DNA of 64,000 nt from Rhodococcus sp. 14-2470-1b (GCF_002259415.1 NZ_NPFY01000025.1:62001-126000); one strand, 5' to 3'; shown: positions 1-8,570, counted from the stretch's first letter. Notes: generated from the sequence alone by a model not told the origin. Program-made: numbers and translations.

Positions 1-2
1 CA

Positions 3-395
3 TGGCGTTCGGTCCGCAACGGGTGGGTGGAACTGGATGCCGACGGAGTACGACACCGAGGATGGTCGTTCGACATGAGGGCATCGTGGGACTCCCTGCA
101 CACCGTACGGATAGAAGACCGCATTTCGATGACGTCACAAGGGTGGGTCACTATCACCCACCAGTGTGTATCGCTCAAACCGGACATTGTTCTCTCGGGA
201 TACAAACGAGATACCGCGTGGTTCTGGCGAATCGAGAAACGACCGATCATAACGATGGATCTCGACTGCCGGCGTTTCGACGTCCACCCAGTAGTCCTGC
301 AGGCATGGATCGCCTTCTATCTGCAAAATCCCAAGATGCGGTTCGAGCTCGGGACCGATGCTGCGGCGCAGCGACTGGCGTCCATAACGCCGTGA
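3..395 (+). CDS. C-terminal part of an unrecognised protein
   Basis: The frame is open from the left edge of the window to a TGA at 393-395, leaving about 130 visible residues. A GTG at position 27 could serve as a start, but the frame continues upstream of it with protein-like composition, so the gene probably begins outside the window. The visible part is rich in Trp, Arg and aliphatic residues, with alternating polar and hydrophobic stretches that suggest beta strands. No signal peptide, membrane segment or catalytic motif is visible. I do not recognise the family and assign no function. A second overlapping frame (2-442) is much richer in Arg and Pro and looks like a shadow. Confidence 0.5.
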   Translation, partial: WRSVRNGWVELDADGVRHRGWSFDMRASWDSLHTVRIEDRISMTSQGWVTITHQCVSLKPDIVLSGYKRDTAWFWRIEKRPIITMDLDCRRFDVHPVVLQAWIAFYLQNPKMRFELGTDAAAQRLASITP

Positions 396-456
396 ACAGT
401 GGGCGGGGCACGCCACGAGCGCGACGAGTGTCCGAGTCCTGAGGTACCTTGCGACG

Positions 457-1218
457 ATGAGGTGGAACCCGTTCGATAGACGGTCGGCAGACATTCGGGC
501 CATCGACGACACCTTGGTCGGTCTCGACGCCAAGGCTGCCGCGAAACAACCTGACCTTGTGCGCGAGGCACTGAAAGCATGGCGTGGATCGGCGGTGGCG
601 GATCCAAGTTCCCCGCGACGGGAGAAAGTTCGCAAGATCGTCGATCGAGATCGCGGTGTCGATCACCTCGGGGCCGAGCACGCCGAGTTGCTTGCTCTCC
701 GGTCGGCCACCCGCGGCAAGGTAGTCCACGCGGTGGTCGTTCTTGCAGCCGAGATTTCGTCGTTGAGCGCGTGGACGTCGCTGGACACCGCCCACCGCAT
801 TGTCCGCATCGACTTGGTCTCGGAGGTGACTTCTGTCGCTTGGAGCGCAGGCAAGCTCGAAGCCGCATTCGTGCGGCTCGGCCCCAAACCGACAAACCAC
901 CTTGCCGACGACGCCGAAGTGCAGAAGATCTACCAAGAGCGCATCGACGCTTTGGCGGATCGTCAGCGAACACTGATCGCCCGACTCACGGCGTTACGGT
1001 CCTATCTCGACGGGCTCGTCGAAATCGACCGAGAACTTCAGAAAGTCCGCTGGATCGAGAACCACGGCACCCCCGACGACGGCGAATACGAAACCCGCGA
1101 AGGCGATGAGCTGGGCTCGCTACACCTCAACGCCGCCCGGGACATGTTCTACGAGACCACCGACCGCATCGGCGCCCAACTGCGTCACGCCGTCGAGCAA
1201 TTGGATCGCCGGGTCTGA
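457..1218 (+). CDS. Hypothetical 253-aa protein with a C-terminal coiled-coil segment
   Basis: A 253-residue soluble protein with no signal peptide. The first 110 residues are charged and probably helical. A hydrophobic patch lies near residues 85-105. Residues about 150-200 (between LADDAEVQK and QKVRW) show heptad-like spacing of Leu, Ile and Ala and probably form a coiled coil. The ATG start has a GAGG about 12 nt upstream, which is a wide spacing. The gene converges on the HNH nuclease gene with only 9 nt between the two stop codons. I do not recognise the family. Proximity to the nuclease hints at a possible link, but opposite orientation gives no operon support. Confidence 0.7.
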   Translation: MRWNPFDRRSADIRAIDDTLVGLDAKAAAKQPDLVREALKAWRGSAVADPSSPRREKVRKIVDRDRGVDHLGAEHAELLALRSATRGKVVHAVVVLAAEISSLSAWTSLDTAHRIVRIDLVSEVTSVAWSAGKLEAAFVRLGPKPTNHLADDAEVQKIYQERIDALADRQRTLIARLTALRSYLDGLVEIDRELQKVRWIENHGTPDDGEYETREGDELGSLHLNAARDMFYETTDRIGAQLRHAVEQLDRRV

Positions 1219-1227
1219 GCGCTCGAA

Positions 1228-2277
1228 TCAGACAGGTACGAACGGTTCGTACTCACGAGACCGAATCCAGAGGGGAGCGCCGGCGGGCAGCGAAGCGTAA
1301 ACGCCGCCTGCGGCAGACCGCGTCCGATCATGGAGAAGAGGCACGCGGGTCGTGGCCGCGATGGCGAGCAGATCCGATCGTGGTCGGCGCAGCGCTCGAT
1401 CTACATGTGCGCGAACGGGTACGCTCGCCGACTTGGCAAGGTTGCAGGCAGCATCCGCTGCGACGAGATTCGCGACGCCGTCGATGGGAATTCGCGACCA
1501 CGGGAGCACATGGTCGATGTGTGCTCCGGGCCCGAGCTTGCTGTCGCAGTAGAAACAGCGGTTGCCCTGGAGGTCACGCAGAGGGCCGTTCAGTGTGGTC
1601 AGTGCTTCCCGCGATGTGCCGAACAAGAACCCGTCTATCACCTCGACGTCCAGCGAAACTTGGTTCATGCGAACGACATCGGCCACCCACGCGTTCTTCA
1701 CGAACGATCGGAGCAGAACCGACGTGTCGCGAAGCGCGCGAGGGACCCCGCTCCGTAGAACGACGTGACCGCGTTCCACGAGGTGCGTCCTGCTCATCTT
1801 CTTGTGAAACCCGCGCGCGTCGAACACGAAATCGTCGTTCGCAATGTCATTGTTGCGGCCGGCCGGAGTGTGAAAGTGCGTCAACGGTTGCCGAGCGACC
1901 GTGAGCTCCACGTCGCGGACAAGCGCGACGTAATGCTCGTCCTCGACTTCCCGTGCAGCCTCGGCCGTGGTGAACGCGGTCGAGGCTTTGTACCGAGCGA
2001 CCAGCACCGGGATAGTCCGGCCGGAAGACTTGTTCTGACTGAGAACAATCCGTTCGTCGTACGCCCGTACCTGTGGCCAGTAATAGGCAATGATGCGGTG
2101 CGCCAATTCTTGGACAGGGACTGCGAGCGTTCCGTTATGCGCAGCTTCGTTCTCGACGCACACGTCGATCAACGCCATGAGCGTCGCGAGCTTGTACGTC
2201 GATTCACGCCGACCGGTATCCACCAACTCGACCAAACGCTGCACGAACGCGATGGTGTCGAAGGAAGGAACCATCAT
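1228..2277 (-). CDS. HNH endonuclease domain protein
   Basis: This 349-residue protein carries a clear C-terminal HNH (beta-beta-alpha metal) nuclease domain. The CFYC zinc pair is at residues 241-244, the catalytic HIDHVLPWSR strand-turn at 253-262, Asn270, and CNLAKS at 278-283 supplies the closing helix. The N-terminal 130 residues (LATLMALIDV, YWPQVRAYDE) resemble the helical region found in many stand-alone actinobacterial HNH proteins, some of which are restriction-like defence nucleases. The expected activity is divalent-metal-dependent DNA cleavage; the target is unknown. No methyltransferase or helicase lies nearby, so a defence role is only inference. Confidence 0.85.
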   Translation of the reverse strand: MMVPSFDTIAFVQRLVELVDTGRRESTYKLATLMALIDVCVENEAAHNGTLAVPVQELAHRIIAYYWPQVRAYDERIVLSQNKSSGRTIPVLVARYKASTAFTTAEAAREVEDEHYVALVRDVELTVARQPLTHFHTPAGRNNDIANDDFVFDARGFHKKMSRTHLVERGHVVLRSGVPRALRDTSVLLRSFVKNAWVADVVRMNQVSLDVEVIDGFLFGTSREALTTLNGPLRDLQGNRCFYCDSKLGPGAHIDHVLPWSRIPIDGVANLVAADAACNLAKSASVPVRAHVDRALRRPRSDLLAIAATTRVPLLHDRTRSAAGGVYASLPAGAPLWIRSREYEPFVPV

Positions 2278-2325
2278 AGTGCCGAACCTATCTCGTAGTC
2301 AGCCACTTCCGTCCGTCGCGACAGC

Positions 2326-2727
2326 TCAACCCTGGAACGGGTAGGGCTGGTTGGGCTGAGGGGCGGGGTACTGGCCCGGCTGGAACGGCTGGGTGGGGAA
2401 GTGCCCGTGCGTGCCGAACTGGTGGCCGTTGAGGTAGGCCTGGTTCTGGGCGTTCGCGCTGTCGATCAGACGCTGCTGTTCCTGACGCGCGGCGAGTTTC
2501 TTCGCTTCCTGATTCCGGTAGACCTTGATGCCGATCCACACCGCAGCCACGACAATCAGAATCCACGGATTGGCACCGATGAAACCGATGCCGAATAGCA
2601 CCAGAATCGCCGTCAGAATCGGATGGCGACGCGGCCAGGACCGCTGCGGAACTACGTAGCCGACGTGAGTGGTCTGGTGGATGTTGATGGTGCCGTAGTT
2701 GGGGCTGTTGTGGAACTGATTGTTCAT
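2326..2727 (-). CDS. Small membrane protein with Pro/Gln-rich tail
   Basis: I place the start at the ATG at 2725-2727 (MNNQFHNSPNYG) because a GAGAAG ribosome site lies about 8 nt upstream; the longer frame from 2760 lacks one. This gives 133 residues. A polar Asn-rich N-terminus is followed by two adjacent hydrophobic stretches around residues 38-68 (LTAILVLFGIGFIG and WILIVVAAVWIGI), which probably make a membrane hairpin. A charged helix (NQEAKKLAARQEQQR) and a tail rich in Pro, Gln and Gly follow. Similar small envelope proteins are common in Rhodococcus and Nocardia, but no function is known to me. Confidence 0.7.
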   Translation of the reverse strand: MNNQFHNSPNYGTINIHQTTHVGYVVPQRSWPRRHPILTAILVLFGIGFIGANPWILIVVAAVWIGIKVYRNQEAKKLAARQEQQRLIDSANAQNQAYLNGHQFGTHGHFPTQPFQPGQYPAPQPNQPYPFQG

Positions 2728-2900
2728 GGGTTTCTCTTCTCGAGAGGCAGGGTGGGTCAAGTGCTGTGCACTGTGCCAGACGGGTACGACACAGTTGGTC
2801 GGTTTTGCTGTCAGGTCCGTTACAGCTGTCGGGCGAAGTGGAACCGATCAAGGAAGCAGTGCGTCTAATCTGGTAGCCGTACTCGACGGAGGGGGACCGT

Positions 2901-3419
2901 GTGCGCAGATGGATTGTGGCCGTGATTGCGGCGTCTGCCCTGCTTGGGGGGTGTGTGAGGGAGGTCTCGCCGCAGGCGGTGGCCGAGCCGACCCGATGGG
3001 ATCCGTGCACTTTCACCCCTGAGCAGATCGGGGATACCGGCTTGGATCCGGACCACCGAGACGTCGGCTGGGGGCGAGGCATCGTCGTGCCGGATTGGGA
3101 TATTTGCCGGTTCCGGCCAGTTGGTGTCGATGTGCCTTACGTGTTCGTTGTGAAGTCGTCCCTGAACCGCACTGTCGATGAGGCGCGCAGCGACTCGGGG
3201 AATCTCGATGGACTCGATACCGAATTGGACGGACGAGATGCATTCCAGTACAGGACCGATGTTGCGCGTTCGATCATCGACTGCAACCTCGCTGTCGATC
3301 TGTCATCGGGGATAGTCGTCTTCTCGGTCGATTACTTGCATGTTGGTGATGGTGTGGATCCTTGCCCGATACTGCACCGCCACGTCGACGATCTGAAAGT
3401 TGCGCTACCGAGCGCTTAG
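2901..3419 (+). CDS. DUF3558-type lipoprotein
   Basis: A 172-residue exported lipoprotein. The N-terminus MRRWIVAVIAASALLGGC is a lipoprotein signal with the lipobox LLGGC, so Cys18 should be lipidated and the protein anchored on the outer face of the cytoplasmic membrane. The mature part has WDPCTFT, DWDICRF, IIDCNLAV and DPCPIL, the conserved cysteine pattern of the DUF3558 family found in mycolate-containing actinobacteria. The start is GTG. A small helical protein follows 15 nt downstream and is probably co-transcribed; this pairing with DUF3558 genes is common in Nocardiaceae. The biochemical role is unknown. Confidence 0.8.
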   Translation: MRRWIVAVIAASALLGGCVREVSPQAVAEPTRWDPCTFTPEQIGDTGLDPDHRDVGWGRGIVVPDWDICRFRPVGVDVPYVFVVKSSLNRTVDEARSDSGNLDGLDTELDGRDAFQYRTDVARSIIDCNLAVDLSSGIVVFSVDYLHVGDGVDPCPILHRHVDDLKVALPSA

Positions 3420-3434
3420 CGAACAGGACCGAAA

Positions 3435-3809
3435 ATGAGCAACGACGCTGCGCCTTTGACGTATTGGCAGTCCCTCGCGGTGGCCGCCGATGCCGGTGAC
3501 CTTTACCTGAACCAGGATGCGGCGAGGGCATGCAGTGCGTCCTGCGATGAGTACATCAGGAAACTCGTCGGACACCGAGACAAAGCGAAGCAACTCGGCG
3601 ATGTCACCGGCTGGGGTGATTTCGATATGGGCAAAAAGATCGCGCAGGTGTTTTCGCAGAAGGCTGTTGGAGGGGAGAACAATATGGTCGATGTTCTCGA
3701 GGGCCATATCGAGGTCGTCCGGCAGATGCAGGCGGTGTTCAAAAAGTTCTTCACCGACACCGTTGCTCGGGACGAGGAGACTGCGTCGAGTTTCGAGGGT
3801 CCGCGGTAG
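3435..3809 (+). CDS. Small helical protein, possibly WXG100/ESX-like
   Basis: A 124-residue, mostly alpha-helical protein with no signal peptide. It follows the DUF3558 lipoprotein by 15 nt. Two long helices are likely, one around residues 15-50 and one around 82-112, with a turn carrying GWGDFDMG near residues 60-67. Length and helix-turn-helix shape recall ESX-secreted WXG100-like proteins, but the central motif is not an exact WXG and I see no YxxxD/E-type tail, so this is only a suggestion. The TAG stop lies in the loop of a strong hairpin, so transcription probably ends here. Confidence 0.6.
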   Translation: MSNDAAPLTYWQSLAVAADAGDLYLNQDAARACSASCDEYIRKLVGHRDKAKQLGDVTGWGDFDMGKKIAQVFSQKAVGGENNMVDVLEGHIEVVRQMQAVFKKFFTDTVARDEETASSFEGPR

Positions 3810-3824
3810 CTGCGGACCCTCGAA
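3792..3824 (+). terminator. Perfect 13-bp hairpin overlapping a stop codon
   Basis: Left arm TTCGAGGGTCCGC (3792-3804) pairs perfectly with GCGGACCCTCGAA (3812-3824) around a 7-nt loop. The TAG stop of the preceding gene (3807-3809) sits inside the loop. There is no clear T tract, as is usual for actinobacterial terminators. Confidence 0.75.
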
Positions 3825-3837
3825 CCTCAATCGACGC

Positions 3838-4143
3838 CTTCGTTCGCCTGCGCCTACGACCAGTTCCGAGCGAAAGTGGGGTTCAGTCAGTCGGACTGAC
3901 CGAACGGGCCGTTCGCTCCGGAGAAAGTGCCGGGTGGAGGCACTTCGTTCGCCTGCGCCCACGGCCAGCTCCGAGCGAAAGTGGGGTTCAGTCAGTCAGA
4001 CTGATCAAACGGGCCGTTCGCTCCGGAGAAATTGCCGGGGTGGAGGCACTTCGTTCGCCTGCGCCCACGGCCAGCTCCGAGCGAAAGTGGCGTTCAGTCA
4101 GTCAGACTGACCAAACGGCCCGTTCGCTCCGAAAAAAGTGCAG
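3838..4143 (+). repeat. Three tandem ~105-bp units, each with a 58-nt palindromic core (cluster 1)
   Basis: This 343-bp gap between convergent genes is filled by three direct units beginning at 3838, 3943 and 4049 (105 and 106 bp apart). Each unit carries a 58-nt core at 3865-3922, 3970-4027 and 4076-4133. A core has outer arms built on TCCGAGCGAA and TTCGCTCCGGA, and an inner inverted repeat of the form GTCAGTC-n-GACTGAC. Three further copies in the opposite orientation lie at 10084-10354. The position after two converging stop codons would suit a bidirectional terminator or a REP-like element. It is not CRISPR: the sequence between cores is itself repeated. Confidence 0.85.
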
Positions 4144-4152
4144 TGCAAAGGT

Positions 4153-5778
4153 TCAGCCCAGTTCGATGACGTTCAAAGCGCCGTCGGCGTGGGAGCTTCG
4201 CAGACGCTTCTTGTCGTACTTGCCGACGCTGGTCTTGGGAACTTCGTCGATGAAGGTCCAGCGTTCGGGCAACTGCCAGTGAGCAACTCGACCGTCGAGG
4301 AATTCGCGCAACTCCTCGGCCGCGACCTTTTCGCCGTCGCGCACCACGACGGCGACCAGAGGACGCTCGTCCCACTTCTGGTCGGGAACTCCGATGACCG
4401 CGGCCTCCCGCACGGCCGGATGCTCCATGACGTGGTTCTCCAGTTCCACCGATGAGATCCATTCGCCACCGGACTTGATGATGTCCTTGGATCTGTCCGT
4501 CAGCGTCAGGTAACCGCCGGGGGAGATGGTGCCGACATCGCCGGTCCGGAGCCAGCCGTCGTCGAACTTGTCGTGCGCGTCGTTGCGGTAGTAACTGCCG
4601 GTGATCCACGGCCCCCGCACCTGAAGTTCGCCGACCTGCTTGCCGTCCCAGGGCAGTTCCTTTCCGCTGTCGTCGACGAGGCGAGCGCGAACCGCAGCGA
4701 TGAAACGCCCCTGCGTGCAACGGAGATCGAATTCTTCCTCCGCCGACAGTCCGACATCGGGTCGTCCCGAGGTGCCGACGGGCGAGGTCTCCGTCATGCC
4801 CCACGCCTGCGTGATGTGTATCCCGTACTTCTCGTGGAAGGCGCGCATCAGCGAAGGCGGGCAGGCACTTCCGCCGACGAGGACATCTCGCAGGCTCGAC
4901 AGGTCGGCCGGATGCTCGTCGAGATGAACAAGCAGCGCCTGCCAGATCGTCGGGACCGCGGCAGCAGCCGTCGGACGCAACGTCGACATCATCTCGGCAA
5001 GGGGAGTGGGCTGCAGAAACCTGTCCGGCATGATCAACGACGCCCCGACCATCAACGCGGCGTACGGCAACCCCCACGACATCGCGTGGAACATCGGCAC
5101 GATCGCCAGCACCTTGTCCGACTGCGCGAGGCCCATCGCGTCGGACATGCACGCCTGCATGGAATGCAGCCAGATGGAACGGTGCGAGTACACCACGCCC
5201 TTCGGATCACCGGTGGTTCCGGACGTGTAACACATTGCTGCAGCGGATCGTTCGTCGAGCTCCGGCCAGTCGAACTCCTCCGGGCGGCCTTCGAGGAGGG
5301 CCTCGTAGGCGAGCACTTCGATCCCGTCGGGCGCGTCGACTTCAGCAGGATCGACGCCGACGACGACGAGGTGACGCACCGTCGGCATCGTCGGGAGCAA
5401 AGGCGTCAGAAGCGGCAGGAGGCTGGCGTCGGCGATGATCACCTGGTCCTCGGCGTGGTTCACGATATAGGTGAGCTGCTCGGGGAAGAGACGAATGTTC
5501 AGCGTGTGCAGCACCGCGCCCATCGCGGGAACGGCCATGTACGCCTCCATGTGAGGCGCGTTGTTCCACATGAACGTGGCGACCCTCTGGTCGTCGTCGA
5601 TCCCGATCGACCGGAGCCCATGAGCGAGCTGCGCCGCCCGCTTGCCCAGATGCTCGAACGTGACGGTCGACGGACCGTGCTCGCTCCAGGTCGTGACCTC
5701 CGCTGCCGGGTGAATCGACGTCCCGAACCGAACGAGCTGGCCGATCGACAACGGGGTGTCCTGCATGGTGCTCTTCAT
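4153..5778 (-). CDS. fadD: Long-chain fatty-acid-CoA ligase (FadD-type)
   Basis: An AMP-forming acyl-CoA synthetase of about 541 residues that activates a carboxylic acid with ATP and then transfers it to CoA. The start is placed at MKSTMQDTPLSIGQ (5778), which matches the usual N-terminus of this subfamily; the frame extends further upstream, and an alternative ATG is at 5766. The phosphate-binding motif YTSGTTGDPKG lies near residues 184-194. AWGMTETSP is the adenine-binding motif, and GWLRTGDVG with TDRSKDIIKSGGEWIS marks the hinge and CoA region. PKTSVGKYDKK carries the catalytic Lys near the C-terminus. The gene stands alone and ends next to repeat cluster 1. The substrate, medium- or long-chain, cannot be read from sequence. 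Confidence 0.92.
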   Translation of the reverse strand: MKSTMQDTPLSIGQLVRFGTSIHPAAEVTTWSEHGPSTVTFEHLGKRAAQLAHGLRSIGIDDDQRVATFMWNNAPHMEAYMAVPAMGAVLHTLNIRLFPEQLTYIVNHAEDQVIIADASLLPLLTPLLPTMPTVRHLVVVGVDPAEVDAPDGIEVLAYEALLEGRPEEFDWPELDERSAAAMCYTSGTTGDPKGVVYSHRSIWLHSMQACMSDAMGLAQSDKVLAIVPMFHAMSWGLPYAALMVGASLIMPDRFLQPTPLAEMMSTLRPTAAAAVPTIWQALLVHLDEHPADLSSLRDVLVGGSACPPSLMRAFHEKYGIHITQAWGMTETSPVGTSGRPDVGLSAEEEFDLRCTQGRFIAAVRARLVDDSGKELPWDGKQVGELQVRGPWITGSYYRNDAHDKFDDGWLRTGDVGTISPGGYLTLTDRSKDIIKSGGEWISSVELENHVMEHPAVREAAVIGVPDQKWDERPLVAVVVRDGEKVAAEELREFLDGRVAHWQLPERWTFIDEVPKTSVGKYDKKRLRSSHADGALNVIELG

Positions 5779-5920
5779 GAACGTTCCACTCCCAATCATT
5801 CCGTGCGCTGTGTGCCGCGCGTCACACTTGCACAATACGGACTACCGCCGAGTGCACCCGCAGAATCGGCAGGGACTCGAGCCGTCGGCAACGAACCGAT
5901 CAGCGCGTACGTTGGCATCC

Positions 5921-6310
5921 ATGACCGCTTCGTTCCTCGCGCTCGGCGACCAGCCGTTCGTCTCGCTCACCACGTTCCGCAGATCCGGCGAGCCGGTCTC
6001 GACGCCGGTGTGGATCGGCCGCGACGGGGACGAACTGATCGTGCTCACCCCGACCGACAGCGGCAAGGTCAAACGAATCAGGAACTCGGGACGCGTCGAA
6101 CTCCGCCCGTGCAACCGGCGAGGAAAGGTAGCCGACGACGCCGTCGCGCACACCGGTACCGCGCGCATCGTCACCGACGAGCCCGCGCGCCGTGCAACCG
6201 AACTGATTCGAAGGAAGTACGGCGTCGAATTTCGGATCGTGATGCTGATCGAGCGGGTGGTCGCGCGTGGACGCAAGCCCCGGGTGATTCTTGCCATCGA
6301 AGGCGGGTGA
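5921..6310 (+). CDS. PPOX-class F420/flavin-dependent oxidoreductase
   Basis: A 129-residue split-barrel protein. I choose the ATG at 5921 (MTASFLALGDQPFVSLTTF); the frame is open upstream but that part is antisense to the fadD 5' end. The start of the barrel, FVSLTTFRRSGEPVSTPVWI, and the following GRDGDELIVLTP with KVKRIRNSGRVELRPC, are typical of the PPOX-class proteins that bind F420 or FMN and reduce small substrates. Members of this group (TIGR03666 type) are numerous in mycobacteria and rhodococci. It is divergent from fadD and 53 nt upstream of a flavoprotein monooxygenase on the same strand. The substrate is unknown. Confidence 0.85.
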   Translation: MTASFLALGDQPFVSLTTFRRSGEPVSTPVWIGRDGDELIVLTPTDSGKVKRIRNSGRVELRPCNRRGKVADDAVAHTGTARIVTDEPARRATELIRRKYGVEFRIVMLIERVVARGRKPRVILAIEGG

Positions 6311-6363
6311 ATTCTCACCGAACTCGTCGCGCACGGGACTGGTTTCGAGACACCATCTCCAGC

Positions 6364-7842
6364 ATGACGATCTTCGATACCGACGTCCTGGTGGTGGGAG
6401 CCGGCCCAGTCGGGCTGGTTCTCGCCGTCGACCTCGCTCGCCGCGGCACACGAGTGCGCGTCATCGACCGCCGCACCGAACCCACCGATGAATCCCGCGC
6501 CGTCGTCGTTCATTCTCGAAGCCTGGAAATGATGGATGCTTTGGGCGTCGTCGACGACATCGTGGGATCGGGACGTACGACAGTGGGCGTGCACTTCCAC
6601 GCCGACGGAAAGTTGTTGGCGCAGATTCCGCTGGACACCGTCGACAGCGCCTACCCGTTCACGGTGACCACGGCACAGACGGAAACCGAAGCCGTCTTGA
6701 CGAGGCGGCTGCTCGACCTAGGGGTCGAGATCCAGCGCGGGGCAGAGCTGACCGACTTCGTTCAGGACGACGATGGGGTGCGGGCAACGGTCGGGGACGC
6801 GACCGTGGCGTGCCGATACCTCGTGGGGTGCGACGGGGCGTCGAGCACCGTTCGTCATCACCTCGGTCTGAAGCTGCAGGGCTCGTTCGTGGGTGAGCGC
6901 TTCCTGATGGGCGACGTCGACGCCACCTACCCGTTCGATACGAGCGCGATGCACATCTTCGCGTCCGCCGGGTCGGGCCCGGCGATGCTGTTTCCGATGG
7001 TCGGCGACCGTGTCCGCGTCATCGCAGCGATCGACGCATCCGAGTCCGGGCGGGCGCCGTCGTTGGACTGGTTGCAGCGCGTGTGCACTCAGCGAGGACT
7101 CGGCGTGCGCCTGCGCTCGCCCCGGTGGCTGACGACGTTCGAGATCCATCACGCTCAGGTGCCGAGGTACCGAACCGGCAGGGTTTTCCTCGCCGGCGAC
7201 GCCGCGCACGTGCACAGTCCCGCTGGCGGGCAGGGCATGAACACCGGGATGCAGGACGCGTTCAACCTCGGCTGGAAGCTCGCGGCGGCGACGAGAGGGA
7301 ACGCGTCGGAACTGCTCCTCGACAGCTACCACGACGAGCGTCATCCCGTCGCCGCTCACGTCATCGCCGAGACGACGACCTTGACCACCGCTGCCACCGT
7401 CGAATCCAAAGTCGTTCGGACCGTGCGCAACAAGGTGCTGCGTATCGTTGCGGGAACCAAGTTCGCACAGCACCGCATCGCCGACGAGATGGAGGAATTC
7501 ACCGTCGCCTACCACGGCAGCCCGATCGTGCGGCAAGGCGTGCACGGGCACGTGGCACCTGGTGACGCGGCGCCGCCGGTCGCCGGAACCGAGTTGTGGC
7601 ACAGCCTCGCTCGGGCACATCGGGAGCATCCGAACGACCATCTCCTGATCGCCGGCACCCCCTCGATGTCGGTGCCCGGCACGACTCCTGTCGTCGTCGA
7701 CGATCCCGAGCGCAAGATCGCGCAGCGGTACGGGCTCAAGACACCCGACGGTGTGGTTCTCGTGCGGCCCGACGGCTACGTCGGCGCCATCTCGCCTCTA
7801 GGCGACCGTGCGCCGATCGACGCCGCGCTGGCCCTGCTCTGA
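6364..7842 (+). CDS. FAD-dependent aromatic hydroxylase-type monooxygenase
   Basis: A 492-residue class A flavoprotein monooxygenase. VLVVGAGPVGLVLAVDLARR at the N-terminus is the dinucleotide-binding Rossmann fold. YLVGCDGASSTVR is the DG motif contacting FAD and NAD(P)H. GRVFLAGDAAHVHSPAGGQG is the GD motif that binds the FAD ribityl. The remaining C-terminal 120 residues form the thioredoxin-like tail common in PheA/MhpA-type hydroxylases, ending in VVLVRPDGYVGAISP. The start ATG at 6364 is preceded by a weak ribosome site. It is expected to use NAD(P)H and O2 to hydroxylate an aromatic or polyketide-like compound. No ring-cleavage gene is adjacent, so the substrate is open. Confidence 0.9.
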   Translation: MTIFDTDVLVVGAGPVGLVLAVDLARRGTRVRVIDRRTEPTDESRAVVVHSRSLEMMDALGVVDDIVGSGRTTVGVHFHADGKLLAQIPLDTVDSAYPFTVTTAQTETEAVLTRRLLDLGVEIQRGAELTDFVQDDDGVRATVGDATVACRYLVGCDGASSTVRHHLGLKLQGSFVGERFLMGDVDATYPFDTSAMHIFASAGSGPAMLFPMVGDRVRVIAAIDASESGRAPSLDWLQRVCTQRGLGVRLRSPRWLTTFEIHHAQVPRYRTGRVFLAGDAAHVHSPAGGQGMNTGMQDAFNLGWKLAAATRGNASELLLDSYHDERHPVAAHVIAETTTLTTAATVESKVVRTVRNKVLRIVAGTKFAQHRIADEMEEFTVAYHGSPIVRQGVHGHVAPGDAAPPVAGTELWHSLARAHREHPNDHLLIAGTPSMSVPGTTPVVVDDPERKIAQRYGLKTPDGVVLVRPDGYVGAISPLGDRAPIDAALALL

Positions 7843-7925
7843 ACAGCGGGCGACTGCCTCAGAGATCCCTCAATCTCGGCCGGTACGGTGACGCCCGGTA
7901 GCGTCGGGCGGAGATCGGGAGTTCG

Positions 7926-8570
7926 TTGAGAAAGAAGTTGTGGCGAGTGGCGGTCGGCCTCGTTGTCGGCGTGCTCGCCGTTGTCCTCGCGTCGGCGGCA
8001 TGGGTGGCGACCGTGTCCTTCGGGCGGGTGCACGACGCCGCCGACGCACCTGCCGCGCCGGTGGTCATCGTCCTCGGATCCCAGGTGCGCGACGGCAAGC
8101 CGATGAAGTACCTGGAAGGTCGGCTCGACGCTGCTGTGTCGCTGTTCGAGTCCGGTCGAGCCCGCGCGGTTCTGGTCTCCGGTGATGCGAACGGTCGGTC
8201 CGGCAACGAAATCGCTGCCATGATCGAATATCTCGTCGACGCCGGAATCCCGTCCGACAAGATCGTCGGCGACGATTACGGCCTCGACACCTACGACACC
8301 TGCTGGCGCGCCGCGACAACCTTCGGGGTCGAGAAGGCACTCGTCGTCAGTCAAGGCTTGCACGTGACCAGAGCTGTCGCGCTGTGCCGGGACGCAGGCA
8401 TCGACGTCGACGGGGTGGACGCAGAATGCGAATGCAACCGACTCGCGGTGCTACGCAACTTCGGTCGCGAATGGCTCGCACGGCCCAAAGCCGTGCTGGA
8501 CCTACTGTCCGGACGCGAGCCTGCCGTCGTGAGCCCCGCCACCGACGAATTGACGGTCGCGACGCGTTGA
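7926..8570 (+). CDS. SanA/YdcF-like DUF218 protein
   Basis: A 214-residue protein with an N-terminal membrane anchor (LWRVAVGLVVGVLAVVLASA) and an extracytoplasmic DUF218 domain. VVIVLGSQVRDGKP, RLDAAVSLFESGRARAVLVS, EIAAMIEYLVDAGIP and ALVVSQGLHVTRAV are the conserved segments of the SanA branch, which is linked in Escherichia coli to envelope barrier function and vancomycin resistance at high temperature. The start is TTG at 7926. The last 69 nt overlap the 3' end of aztA on the other strand, so the two coding ends share DNA. The substrate is unknown. Confidence 0.85.
   Translation: MRKKLWRVAVGLVVGVLAVVLASAAWVATVSFGRVHDAADAPAAPVVIVLGSQVRDGKPMKYLEGRLDAAVSLFESGRARAVLVSGDANGRSGNEIAAMIEYLVDAGIPSDKIVGDDYGLDTYDTCWRAATTFGVEKALVVSQGLHVTRAVALCRDAGIDVDGVDAECECNRLAVLRNFGREWLARPKAVLDLLSGREPAVVSPATDELTVATR

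Noticed and set aside
2..442. Alternative frame at the left edge
   Set aside because: Arg/Pro/His-rich composition of a shadow; the frame ending at 395 has the more natural composition.
1765..2298. Frame antisense to the HNH nuclease
   Set aside because: The minus strand has a complete HNH motif set; this frame shows no motif and no ribosome site.
3838..4143. CRISPR-like array
   Set aside because: Only three units about 105 bp apart; the sequence between cores is repeated too, so there are no unique spacers and no cas genes.
4573..7842. Very long frame (1089 codons) crossing the fadD antisense strand into the monooxygenase
   Set aside because: Only the part from 6364 is protein-like; the rest is an Arg/Pro-rich mirror of fadD caused by high GC and lack of stops.
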